From JBFHRE01 sp041746105 (GTDB taxonomy: Bacteria; Actinomycetota; Acidimicrobiia; Spongiisociales; ZC4RG35), in NCBI GenBank assembly GCA_041746105.1, contig JBGTHP010000006.1, positions 1 to 13,585 on the forward strand: 13,585 bases of DNA, written 5' to 3'. Under the pieces are notes generated by a model. It did no database searches. It saw nothing but the letters and a program-made list of their open reading frames with translations, and had not been told where the DNA came from. Shown in pieces: positions 1 to 6,960 of the stretch (position 1 is its first letter; the number at the start of each line of letters is the position of its first letter). A program made the translations under genes and the position numbers.

Positions 1-21
1 CCCCCCCCCCCCCCCCCCCCC
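1..21. repeat. Poly-C run at the window edge
   Basis: Twenty-one consecutive C residues open the window, followed directly by ordinary mixed sequence. No other homopolymer in the window comes close to this length. Its place at the very first base suggests an assembly or sequencing artefact at a contig end, although a real G/C tract cannot be excluded. Bases 22-153 after it hold no gene I can support. Confidence 0.9.
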
Positions 22-153
22 ACTCTTTGTTCGACCAGACAGCTCCCAGGCGTGGCGATGATCCACTTGGGATGGCACGGTCGCTCCTGAAAGCCGGATC
101 GAGGCCCGATGGCCGGCCGAACGGTGGGCCAGACCGGCGACCGCCGATGAAAC

Positions 154-720
154 TCAGATGCCTTCTTCGTCGCCAGGATCGGGAACGTCGGGAACGACAT
201 CACCGGTGGGCGGGGGTTTGATCACGACATTTTCACAAAGGAAGGGAAGTTTGGATCCCCCGCTGTGATAGTGGAAGAGCTTGCCACCGACCCTGAGCTC
301 GATGAGAGATCCGTCCTGGGGAACCTGGGCGTATTGCATGCCTGCGATCTCACATCCCAAGCCGGTGTTCGGCCACACCACCAGAGTTGCCGAGACCACT
401 TCGATCTCACTCTCTGCCACTGTGAGCCGCCGAGACAAATCGGCAACGGCCATCTCGACAAAAGGTGCCAAACCCGGGTCGGAGCCTCCGGAGGGGAAGA
501 TCGGCGGATTATCGCTTCCTGAAGGCGTCACGTTGCCAGGGACGGTAGCCAGAGGAACCGTATTCTCGGTAGGGGCAGGGGAAGTTTCGCCCGTCGCAGG
601 CGTACCGATGCTCGATGAGGGAACTGTCAGGTCCGGATCAGAGTCAGAGGCCTCCGACGTAGTTTGGCTGCACGACGACAACATCGTGATCGCCAGGAGG
701 CCGGCAGCTAGTGCTCGCAT
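154..720 (-). CDS. Putative lipoprotein with a conserved C-terminal domain of unknown function
   Basis: A 188-residue predicted lipoprotein. The first 16 residues form a short hydrophobic signal ending in the lipobox L14-S15-S16-C17, so Cys17 should be lipidated and the protein anchored outside the membrane. Residues 18-80 are a low-complexity Ser/Thr/Pro/Asp linker typical of cell-wall spacers. Residues about 85-165 form a compact domain with the pattern A-DLS-RL, E-EVVSA-LVVWPNTGLGCEIAGM-YAQV, then a K-FHYHSGG stretch and a final L-C. From memory this resembles an uncharacterised domain common in secreted proteins of Actinobacteria and Chloroflexi (usually WPD-SLGCP-PGM and YHT). The tail is Pro/Asp rich. 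The start has GGAGGG almost touching the ATG, too close for normal SD use, but TAACAT lies seven bases upstream, which fits a leaderless transcript. Function unknown. Confidence 0.8.
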   Translation of the reverse strand: MRALAAGLLAITMLSSCSQTTSEASDSDPDLTVPSSSIGTPATGETSPAPTENTVPLATVPGNVTPSGSDNPPIFPSGGSDPGLAPFVEMAVADLSRRLTVAESEIEVVSATLVVWPNTGLGCEIAGMQYAQVPQDGSLIELRVGGKLFHYHSGGSKLPFLCENVVIKPPPTGDVVPDVPDPGDEEGI

Positions 721-727
721 CCCTCCG

Positions 728-733
728 ATGTTA
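728..733 (-). promoter_or_regulatory. -10 box TAACAT of the lipoprotein gene, probably leaderless
   Basis: Read on the minus strand, TAACAT is followed by exactly seven bases (CGGAGGG) and then the ATG at 720. With an actinobacterial TAnnnT -10 element the transcript would begin at or next to the A of the start codon. No convincing -35 is visible. It faces the equivalent box of the MFS gene. Confidence 0.5.
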
Positions 734-783
734 CGACGCCGTTGCTGCTACCACGGGGTGGCAGAGTTGCGACTCGCGAGGAC

Positions 784-789
784 TACCGT
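784..789 (+). promoter_or_regulatory. -10 box TACCGT of the MFS-purF-purM cluster, probably leaderless
   Basis: TACCGT is followed by seven bases (CACCGCG) and the ATG at 797. This is the same geometry as the divergent lipoprotein promoter 50 bases away. No TTGACA-like -35 is evident at 16-18 bases upstream. It also supports choosing ATG 797 over the longer open frame upstream. Confidence 0.5.
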
Positions 790-796
790 CACCGCG

Positions 797-2278
797 ATGG
801 ACGTTCCCCGCAGCGTGCTCTCGCGCCCACTGTTACCGGCGTCGATTGCCATCTATACGACTGTGGCACTTGCGGCCTTTGAAGGAACATCGGTAGCTGC
901 GGCGCTCCCTCAAGTGGTGGCCGACCTGGGACGGCTGGATCTATTGCCATGGGTGATCACGGGGTATCTGTTCGCCTCCGGTGTCGCCACGGTCATGGCA
1001 GGTTCTCTAGTCGACCGCTTCGGGACACACGCCATCTTTGGTGTAGCCGTGGTGGTTTTCACGTTGGCGGGAACCCTGGCCGGTCTCACTTCCTCGATGC
1101 CATTGCTGGTCGGCGTGCGCCTGGTGCAGGGCGCCGCCAGTGGAATGGTTTTTGCCGCCGCCCTGACTGCGGTGAGCCTCATCTACCCCGACCACCTCGT
1201 CGGTCGGGCTTATGCCGCCAACTCAACCGTTTGGGGGGTGATGGGGGCGGCGGCACCGGCCATCGCAGCACTTCTGATCACAACTCTCTCCTGGCGTTGG
1301 ATCTTCTTCATCAATCTCCCGCTCGGCGCTATTGCCTGGGTGTTGGGGCGGAGGGTCATGCCGGGCCCGCTCCCTGATGCGGAAGCCGCGCCGATAGACC
1401 TCCGCGGCACTGTGTTACTTGCGGTCTTCACTCTGGCCACGGTCGTTGCCGTCGACCGGATTGGGCCCGCTTCCGCACTTTGGCTCATCGCCGCCGGTTC
1501 GCTGGCGTGGCTGTACCGGCGCCACGCCCGCTCGATTCCTCGACCCGTGCTGCGGCCAGAGCACATCGTGCATCAACCCTACGGACCGATCGGGTTGACG
1601 GTGACGATGATGATCACCGGCGGGTTTGCCGCCAATATCTATCTCACTCTTTACGTTTCTGCAGGGCGGGGCGCTGGTCCAACCCTCACTGCCTGGTCGG
1701 TCTTCTTTTTTGTGATCGGATGGACTGGAGGCGCCAACCTTTCCAGCCGAATGCTCGACCGCCTCGCCGAGACGACGGTGATGAGGGCAGGACTGTTTAC
1801 GACAGTGCCGGGCCTTGGCCTGGCAGCCGCAGGGACCTGGCTCAATCTCCATCTGGCTTTCCTCTTCGCCGGTCTCTTGCTGGCGGCCGCAGGGATCGGG
1901 TTGGCGACCAACGCCGCTCTGACCCTGCTGAGATCGCTGACCCCGGCATCCACCATCGGCCGGGTCACTTCGGCCCACCAATTTCTTCGCAATCAGGGCT
2001 TCACCATCGGCTCGGCGCTTGGTGGGGCGGTTCTGCTTCTCGTTGTCGGCGCCTCGCTCGGGTCGGTGGAGCCCGTACGTGAATTGCTCGCGGGAACCGC
2101 GATCGCGGGCGACGACACGGTGGCACAAGCCGTCCGTTCCGGATATGGCTGGGCGGTTACGTGCGGTCTCGTGCTGGCGGGTCTGGCAGGGGTCCCGCTG
2201 CGGTCCCTGCGGAATCATCTGGCCCCGGCAAGGGAGGCCAAGCGAGCGTTTCGTATGACGGAGGAGACCGGTGCCTGA
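797..2278 (+). CDS. MFS transporter, DHA2 (EmrB/QacA-like) family
   Basis: A 493-residue polytopic membrane protein of the major facilitator superfamily, most like DHA2 proton-coupled drug exporters. Visible marks are ALPQVVADLG (36-45) in the first helix pair, PWVITGYLFA (51-60), a motif-A-like GSLVDRFGTHAIFG (69-82) in the first cytoplasmic loop, RLVQGAASGMVFA (108-120), and SWRWIFFINLPLG (165-177), a hallmark of the EmrB/QacA group. Hydrophobic segments continue to about residue 475, compatible with 12-14 helices. The frame is open back to 281, but that part is antisense to the lipoprotein gene. ATG 797 gives a normal N-terminus and has a -10 box at leaderless distance. The last eight bases overlap the purF GTG start, so it is probably first in an operon with purF and purM. 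The substrate is not predictable; a purine-related compound is only a guess from context. Confidence 0.85.
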   Translation: MDVPRSVLSRPLLPASIAIYTTVALAAFEGTSVAAALPQVVADLGRLDLLPWVITGYLFASGVATVMAGSLVDRFGTHAIFGVAVVVFTLAGTLAGLTSSMPLLVGVRLVQGAASGMVFAAALTAVSLIYPDHLVGRAYAANSTVWGVMGAAAPAIAALLITTLSWRWIFFINLPLGAIAWVLGRRVMPGPLPDAEAAPIDLRGTVLLAVFTLATVVAVDRIGPASALWLIAAGSLAWLYRRHARSIPRPVLRPEHIVHQPYGPIGLTVTMMITGGFAANIYLTLYVSAGRGAGPTLTAWSVFFFVIGWTGGANLSSRMLDRLAETTVMRAGLFTTVPGLGLAAAGTWLNLHLAFLFAGLLLAAAGIGLATNAALTLLRSLTPASTIGRVTSAHQFLRNQGFTIGSALGGAVLLLVVGASLGSVEPVRELLAGTAIAGDDTVAQAVRSGYGWAVTCGLVLAGLAGVPLRSLRNHLAPAREAKRAFRMTEETGA

Positions 2279-3725
2279 TCGCCTAATCTCTCCGATGGTG
2301 ACTGACAACGACCTCGCCGATTTGAACGGTCCACGCGAGGCGTGTGGAGTTTTCGGGATATACACCCCGGGTCAGGCCGTCAGCACCTCCATCTACTTTG
2401 GGCTTTTTGCACTGCAGCACCGCGGGCAGGAGTCGGCGGGCATAGCCACCTCTGACGGGCAGACGGTGACGGTCGTCAAGGACCTTGGTCTCGTTGCGCA
2501 GGTCTTCGACCAGGCCGACCTGGCCGCACTCGATGGCCATCTCGGGATCGGACACGTCCGATACTCCACAACCGGCTCGTCTTCGTGGGAGAACGCACAG
2601 CCAGTCCATCGGCAGATAGGAAACACCTCGGTCGCTCTCGGTCACAACGGCAATCTCACCAACACATCCGACCTCGCCTCTGCCGGGACCGGGCGAGCAA
2701 CATCGGATTCGGACCTGATGCTGGAGACGATCGCCGGTTTCGTGGACGATGAACGCTCCGACGGCCGCGGCATCGAGGTTGCGATGATGAAGGCGCTTCC
2801 GATGTTCGAAGGCGCGTTCTCCCTGGTGGTGATGGACCAGGGCAGACTGATCGGAGTGCGCGATCCACATGGGTTCCGCCCCTTGTCCCTCGGTCGGATC
2901 GGGGTGAACGGATGGATCCTCGCGTCGGAGACCTCTGCGCTCGACCTCGTCGGTGCCGTGTTTGTCAGAGATGTCGAGCCAGGCGAGATGGTGGTGATCG
3001 ATGCAGGAGGAGTTCGGAGCCTGCATCCTTTCGAGACGATCGACCCGAGTCTGTGCATATTCGAATTCGTCTATTTCGCCAGGCCCGACTCACAGCTCTA
3101 TGGCAAGAGCGTCTTTGCCGCTCGCCAGCAGATGGGGAGACTGCTCGCCACCGAGCACTCGGTCAAGGCGGACGTCGTGGTTCCGGTGCCGGAGTCGGGA
3201 ATACCGGCGGCCCAGGGTTTCTCCGAGATGTCGCTGATCCCATATGCCGACGGACTCGTAAAGAACCGGTACGTTGGCAGAACCTTCATCCAGCCAGATC
3301 AGATGCTGCGTGACCAGGGCATACGTCTCAAGTTGAACCCGATACCAGCAACCTTCTCTGGCAAACGGGTGGTGCTCGTCGATGACTCGATCGTGAGAGG
3401 AACCACCACCAAACAACTCATTGAAATGGTAAGGATGGCCGGGGCCAAGGAGATCCATCTGAGGGTGTCCTCGCCGCCATATCGGTGGCCATGCTTCTAC
3501 GGCATGGACACATCGGATCAGACGAAGCTCCTGGCGTCGACGCGTTCGATCGACGAGATCGCCGAATATCTCGGAGTTGATTCGCTTGGATATCTCTCAC
3601 TCGATGCGCTGGTCGCTGCCACCGGTACCCCCGCAGACGGGTTCTGCAAAGCCTGCCTGTGCGGCGATTACCCCACAGATGTCACCAACGCGGGCGGCAA
3701 ATTCGTCCTGGAGCCCATCTCATGA
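2271..3725 (+). CDS. purF: Amidophosphoribosyltransferase (glutamine PRPP amidotransferase)
   Basis: Catalyses the first committed step of purine synthesis: PRPP plus glutamine gives 5-phosphoribosylamine. The N-terminal class II glutaminase begins at Cys25 (REACGVFGIY); residues 1-24 would be a propeptide removed to free the cysteine. The C-terminal phosphoribosyltransferase domain has the PRPP loop VVLVDDSIVRGTT at 367-379. Four cysteines, C262 (LCIFEFVYFARPDS), C408 (PCFYGMD), C459 and C462 (GFCKACLCG), match the [4Fe-4S] ligands of the Bacillus subtilis-type enzyme, so this is the iron-sulfur form. The GTG at 2271 is chosen because GGAGG ends six bases before it; ATG 2295 is the alternative. 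The start overlaps the MFS stop by eight bases and the stop overlaps purM by four. The length of 484 residues is normal. Confidence 0.96.
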   Translation: MPDRLISPMVTDNDLADLNGPREACGVFGIYTPGQAVSTSIYFGLFALQHRGQESAGIATSDGQTVTVVKDLGLVAQVFDQADLAALDGHLGIGHVRYSTTGSSSWENAQPVHRQIGNTSVALGHNGNLTNTSDLASAGTGRATSDSDLMLETIAGFVDDERSDGRGIEVAMMKALPMFEGAFSLVVMDQGRLIGVRDPHGFRPLSLGRIGVNGWILASETSALDLVGAVFVRDVEPGEMVVIDAGGVRSLHPFETIDPSLCIFEFVYFARPDSQLYGKSVFAARQQMGRLLATEHSVKADVVVPVPESGIPAAQGFSEMSLIPYADGLVKNRYVGRTFIQPDQMLRDQGIRLKLNPIPATFSGKRVVLVDDSIVRGTTTKQLIEMVRMAGAKEIHLRVSSPPYRWPCFYGMDTSDQTKLLASTRSIDEIAEYLGVDSLGYLSLDALVAATGTPADGFCKACLCGDYPTDVTNAGGKFVLEPIS

Positions 3726-4735
3726 CCGCCTACACCCGGGCCGGTGTCGACCTCGAGGGAGCAGACCGACACGTGGCCGCCATCGCTCCCCTGGTCACGG
3801 CCGGATGGGGTCCGAATGTGGTGGGCGGGTTCGGTGGATTCGCAGCCGGGGTCGAGTTGCCGACCGGTTACCAACGTCCCGTGGTGATGATGTCCACGGA
3901 CGGCATGGGCACCAAGCTCGATCTCGCCCGTAGGACAGACCGTTGGGACGGTGTTGGTTTCGACCTGGTTGCGATGTGTGTAGATGACCTGGCCGTTGTT
4001 GGCGCAGAGCCGCTCGGGTTCGTCGACTACATGGCCGTCGGATCACTCCATCCCGATCGAGATACCAGGATCGTTGCCTCGATCGCGGCGGCATGTGCCT
4101 CCTCCGGACTGCCGCTCCTCGGTGGGGAAACCGCAGAACATCCTGGCGTAATGGATTCCGACGCCGTCGACCTCGCCGGTACCGCGGTGGGTGTCGTCGA
4201 ATTCGGGAAGGTGACCACGGGTGCGTCGATTCGTTCCGGAGATGTCGTTCTCGGTCTGACATCACCCAACTTGCGGTCAAACGGCTTCTCTCTCGTGCGC
4301 CGCATCGTGGCCGGGATCGATCTCGACACGAATTTCCCCAACAGCACTTCCACCTGGGCAGAGGTCTTACTGGAACCTGCGGTGATCTACAGCCATGCGG
4401 TGCTGGCGGCGATCCGCACCGGCAAGGTCAAAGGGGGTGCCCACATCACCGGAGGCGGCATCGCAGGAAACCTGATTCGTTGTCTTCCTCGGTCCTGCGG
4501 CGCCTCGGTCACCAAGTCGAACTGGGAAGTTCCGCCCGTTTTCTCGGTACTCGCAGAGGTCGGGCAGATCGACCAGGACTCGATGTTCTCTGCCTTCAAC
4601 ATGGGCATCGGCTTTTGCCTGGTGGTCGATGAGGACGATGTCGACGAAGTCACTGTCGTCGTTGAGGGCTGCGGCTTCCGAACTACGGTCATTGGGCACG
4701 TTGGAGAGGGAGAACATCGGGTCCTGATCGTCTGA
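3722..4735 (+). CDS. purM: Phosphoribosylformylglycinamidine cyclo-ligase (AIR synthetase)
   Basis: Closes the imidazole ring in purine synthesis: ATP-dependent conversion of FGAM to aminoimidazole ribonucleotide, in the cytosol. Family motifs appear in order: STDGMGTKLDLA near 60, MCVDDLAVVGAEPLGFVDY near 85-105, LLGGETAEHPGVM near 137-149, GLTSPNLRSNGFSLVR near 178-193, HITGGGIAGNLIR near 241-253 and FNMGIGFCLVV near 292-302. The 337 residues match the usual length of about 340-350. The start is the ATG of an ATGA overlap with the purF stop, giving a normal N-terminus (MTAYTRAGVDLEGADR). The open frame extends further upstream, but inside purF. PurF and PurM catalyse steps one and five of the pathway; the other pur genes are not in the window. 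Confidence 0.96.
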   Translation: MTAYTRAGVDLEGADRHVAAIAPLVTAGWGPNVVGGFGGFAAGVELPTGYQRPVVMMSTDGMGTKLDLARRTDRWDGVGFDLVAMCVDDLAVVGAEPLGFVDYMAVGSLHPDRDTRIVASIAAACASSGLPLLGGETAEHPGVMDSDAVDLAGTAVGVVEFGKVTTGASIRSGDVVLGLTSPNLRSNGFSLVRRIVAGIDLDTNFPNSTSTWAEVLLEPAVIYSHAVLAAIRTGKVKGGAHITGGGIAGNLIRCLPRSCGASVTKSNWEVPPVFSVLAEVGQIDQDSMFSAFNMGIGFCLVVDEDDVDEVTVVVEGCGFRTTVIGHVGEGEHRVLIV

Positions 4736-4742
4736 TCGGGCG

Positions 4743-4803
4743 GATTCACCCGGTTCGATTCAGCGGGATCGGGTCACCCGGCTGCCGGTGAATCAGCTTT
4801 TTT
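4743..4803 (+). terminator. Candidate intrinsic terminator of the MFS-purF-purM operon
   Basis: GATTCACCCGG (4743-4753) pairs with CCGGTGAATC (4785-4794) with one bulged C and a loop of about 31 bases. Three bases later comes a run of six T (4798-4803). A shorter hairpin, TCACCCGG/CCGGTGA with a CTG loop (4774-4791), is an alternative fold. The element begins seven bases after the purM stop and overlaps the 3' end of the convergent secreted-protein gene. Confidence 0.55.
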
Positions 4804-5388
4804 GGATTGACCCCGGTTTGTCTTTTCCTTCTTGGCAGGCTTGACCTCAGAATCATCGTCATCGGAGTCATGATCCTCAGAATCATCGTTGGCGCGGTCC
4901 GACTTGTCTTTGCCCTTGTTGCAAGAGGTTTCCACTGATGTCAGATCGACCACGCCGGCAAAAGTATCTCCCTCCACGGCGTCGCCGGCCTTCACCTGCT
5001 GATCACCCTTTCCGTAGTCACTTCCCGCCAAGATCCTCATCAAACACCCTTTGCCGTTAAAACCGAGGTCGAGGCTGCGGATCGCGTGGGAGAACGCTCT
5101 GACTATCTGGCCGTGATTGACCTGTCCATTGGGACCGACGACGGAGAGCGTGACAAAAGAGCAACTGGGGGAGGCGGCTTGTCGTCCCTGGTTGTCCCCG
5201 AACCGACCATCGCGAGCGCAGTCGTTCTCCGACTTGTCGTCGAGCGGTGAGACCCGGAATACGAGGGCCATCTGATCGGAGTCGTAACCGTGCGTGAGCA
5301 GCGTGTCGGCCGCCGGTGCCGCCAACGCAGCGGCAGAAAGCGAAAAGACGGTCAAAACCATCAACAACAAGGCGGTACGGTTGCGCAT
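4774..5388 (-). CDS. Secreted protein of unknown function, four cysteines and charged tail
   Basis: A 204-residue protein that I do not recognise. Residues 1-26 form a Sec signal peptide: MRNRT, a hydrophobic core, then ALAAPA with likely cleavage after Ala23 or Ala26. There is no lipobox. The mature domain (about 27-155) carries four cysteines, C57, C76, C115 and C156, enough for two disulfides, and Gly-rich segments such as VVGPNGQVNHGQIVRAFSHA. Residues 159-204 are a disordered, strongly charged tail with a DSEDHDSDDDDSE acidic run followed by a Lys-rich stretch. Start 5388 is chosen over an ATG 72 bases upstream because the signal peptide begins here and GGGAG lies six bases before it. 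The gene stands alone, convergent with purM and divergent from the aminotransferase. A metal- or wall-binding role for the acidic tail is only a guess. Confidence 0.72.
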   Translation of the reverse strand: MRNRTALLLMVLTVFSLSAAALAAPAADTLLTHGYDSDQMALVFRVSPLDDKSENDCARDGRFGDNQGRQAASPSCSFVTLSVVGPNGQVNHGQIVRAFSHAIRSLDLGFNGKGCLMRILAGSDYGKGDQQVKAGDAVEGDTFAGVVDLTSVETSCNKGKDKSDRANDDSEDHDSDDDDSEVKPAKKEKTNRGQSKKADSPAAG

Positions 5389-5481
5389 CGAATACTCCCG
5401 AGTTTGACAAAATGTCGACCGACGGTCACTAAGAGTAGTCGCTTGTTCACGATTCGTCACCGATTTTCGGCTCTTTTCCGT

Positions 5482-5509
5482 TTGAACCTGACCCGGACTG
5501 TGGCATCAT
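5482..5509 (+). promoter_or_regulatory. Possible promoter of the aminotransferase leader
   Basis: TTGAAC (5482-5487) is followed after 16 bases by CATCAT (5504-5509), a near-match to TAnnnT. Six bases later is an ATG (5516) that opens a 17-codon ORF. The -35 core TTGA is good and the -10 is imperfect. Confidence 0.3.
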
Positions 5510-5515
5510 TGCCAG

Positions 5516-5569
5516 ATGCGAGCACGTACACCGCAAGGCCAGAGGAGAAACCTTTTTGCCGCGCCCTAG
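5516..5569 (+). CDS. Possible 17-codon leader ORF upstream of the aminotransferase
   Basis: ATG to TAG encodes MRARTPQGQRRNLFAAP. No SD precedes it, but a promoter-like pair would place the transcript start at its ATG. Four of 17 residues are Arg, including codons CGA and the tandem AGG-AGA, expected to be rare in a GC-rich genome. Its stop codon lies inside the left arm of the stem that can mask the aminotransferase SD (5565-5571), so a ribosome finishing here would open that stem. The sequence shows the geometry; that the ORF is translated is inference, and chance occurrence of so short an ORF is quite possible. Confidence 0.25.
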   Translation: MRARTPQGQRRNLFAAP

Positions 5570-5617
5570 GTGATGGGTCTACTTCCCTCCCCTCGACCCC
5601 GAAAGCCAACCTAGGAG
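5565..5617 (+). promoter_or_regulatory. SD-masking leader structure of the aminotransferase gene
   Basis: CCTAGGT (5565-5571) is the exact reverse complement of ACCTAGG (5609-5615), and the latter overlaps the SD AGGAG (5613-5617). Nested inside, GGGTC (5575-5579) pairs exactly with GACCC (5595-5599) around a pyrimidine-rich 15-base loop. When folded, the SD would be partly blocked. I recognise no known riboswitch class here. Confidence 0.4.
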
Positions 5618-5623
5618 ACAACA

Positions 5624-6901
5624 GTGCCCGACATCGTTACCCGCCACAAAGCAGTGGTGGCGCCAGTAATCAATTTTGATACCGACATCGTCGTCGAACG
5701 CGCCCAGGGACTCTGGGTGTCCGACTCGGACGGCAACCGTTGGGCCGATTTCGCCTGTGGCACCGCCGTCACCAATCTCGGACACAATCACCCAGCCGTG
5801 GTCGCGGCGGCCCATCGCCAACTCGATCGCGTTATGCACTCGGGCTGCATTTTTCGCTACGACACGATCGTGGAAACCGCAGAGCGGCTGAAGGCCATCA
5901 CGCCCCAGGGAATCGAGAAATTTGGGTTCGCCAACTCGGGAGCAGAGGCGGTCGAGGCGGCGGTCAAGCTGGCCAAAAAGACGACCGACCGCCAAGGCTT
6001 GGTGGCGTTCCGAGGGGCGTTCCACGGCCGCACCATGGGTTCGGTCAGCTACACCACCTCCAATGCCAAATATCGTGATGGATACCACCCGATTCTCGGA
6101 TCGGTTTTTGTGGCGCCTTTCCCCCATCCCTACCGGTGGGGTGTTGGCGAAGAAGAGGCAGTCGATCGATCGCTCGATGAGCTCAGGCTCATGTTCAAAC
6201 ACGAAGTCAACCCGCACAACATCGCTGCGTTTCTGGTCGAGCCGGTGCAAGGGGAAGGCGGCTATTACCCAGCACCGGCCCGCTTCCTGGAGGAGCTTCG
6301 GAGCCTCTCAGATCAGCATGGGATCAAGCTCATCTTCGACGAGGTTCAGACGGGGTTCGGCCGGACCGGCGAGTGGTTCGCGTCTGACCACTACGAGGTC
6401 AATCCCGACATCATCGCTCTAGGCAAAGGGATCGCCAACGGACTCCCGTTGTCGGCGTGGGGGGCGTCGGCCCACCTCATCGACTCGTTCCCGACCGGCT
6501 CGCACGGCACGACGTTTGGCGGAAACCCGATCGCCTGTGCAGCTTCGATCGCAGTCATGGACACAATGGGGGACCTGCTCCCCCACGCCAGGAAACTGTC
6601 AGACCACGCTTTCGATCGTCTCGAGAAGCTCAAAACCGAACATGCAACCATCGGCGATGTCCGCGGCCTCGGTCTCATGATCGGAATCGAGCTGGTCGTA
6701 GACGAGGAGACGCGCGAACCAAACAGCGCCGCGTTCAAACACCTCCATTCGTATTGTCTCGAGCGCGAAGCGATCATCATCGACTGTGGGCCGGACGGAA
6801 ACGTGATCAGGTTCATCCCACCCCTCGTGACCACGATGGAAGAACTGGACTGGGCGATCGACCTGATGGACGCCGCATTGACCGACTACGAGACCGGCTA
6901 G
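5624..6901 (+). CDS. gabT: Class III PLP aminotransferase, probably 4-aminobutyrate transaminase
   Basis: Fold-type I, class III aminotransferase of 425 residues. GabT moves the amino group of GABA to 2-oxoglutarate, giving succinate semialdehyde and glutamate. Visible marks: FANSGAEAVEAAVKLAK (PLP phosphate loop, near 104-120), FRGAFHGRTMGS (near 129-140), EPVQGEGGYY with E211, IFDEVQTGFGRTG with D239 (PLP pyridine N), ALGKGIANG with the Schiff-base K268, the GTTFGGNP motif, and R396 in NVIRFIPPL. E211, D239 and K268 fall at the numbers known for Escherichia coli GabT. The GTG start is preceded by AGGAG at 5613-5617. Close relatives use ornithine, acetylornithine or other omega-amines, so class III is certain and the exact substrate is not. 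No succinate semialdehyde dehydrogenase is adjacent. The leader may control translation. Confidence 0.82.
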   Translation: MPDIVTRHKAVVAPVINFDTDIVVERAQGLWVSDSDGNRWADFACGTAVTNLGHNHPAVVAAAHRQLDRVMHSGCIFRYDTIVETAERLKAITPQGIEKFGFANSGAEAVEAAVKLAKKTTDRQGLVAFRGAFHGRTMGSVSYTTSNAKYRDGYHPILGSVFVAPFPHPYRWGVGEEEAVDRSLDELRLMFKHEVNPHNIAAFLVEPVQGEGGYYPAPARFLEELRSLSDQHGIKLIFDEVQTGFGRTGEWFASDHYEVNPDIIALGKGIANGLPLSAWGASAHLIDSFPTGSHGTTFGGNPIACAASIAVMDTMGDLLPHARKLSDHAFDRLEKLKTEHATIGDVRGLGLMIGIELVVDEETREPNSAAFKHLHSYCLEREAIIIDCGPDGNVIRFIPPLVTTMEELDWAIDLMDAALTDYETG

Positions 6902-6922
6902 GCGCAAACGGGTCCTCAATCA

Positions 6923-6959
6923 CAAAGAGCCGCTCGGGTGCAACCAGAGCGGCTCTTTG
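6923..6959. terminator. Bidirectional hairpin terminator between gabT and bS22
   Basis: CAAAGAGCCGCTC (6923-6935) and GAGCGGCTCTTTG (6947-6959) form a perfect 13-bp stem with an 11-base loop. The outer A/T pairs provide a short U-tract in either direction. It lies 21 bases after the aminotransferase stop and directly abuts the stop of the convergent bS22 gene. Confidence 0.8.
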
Positions 6960-6960
6960 A

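Noticed and set aside
281..796. A long 5' extension of the MFS reading frame (open from 281).
   Set aside because: It is antisense to the lipoprotein gene, has no membrane-protein character, and ATG 797 has a promoter box and a normal MFS N-terminus.
1415..2365. A 316-codon open frame on the minus strand across the MFS gene.
   Set aside because: Its composition (Arg/Gly/Gln/Ser rich) is that of a shadow frame in GC-rich DNA; it has no motif and the MFS frame is clearly real.
5389..5623. A known riboswitch class upstream of the aminotransferase.
   Set aside because: I found no conserved core of the glycine, TPP, cobalamin, SAM, ZTP or guanidine classes; only the custom stems described.
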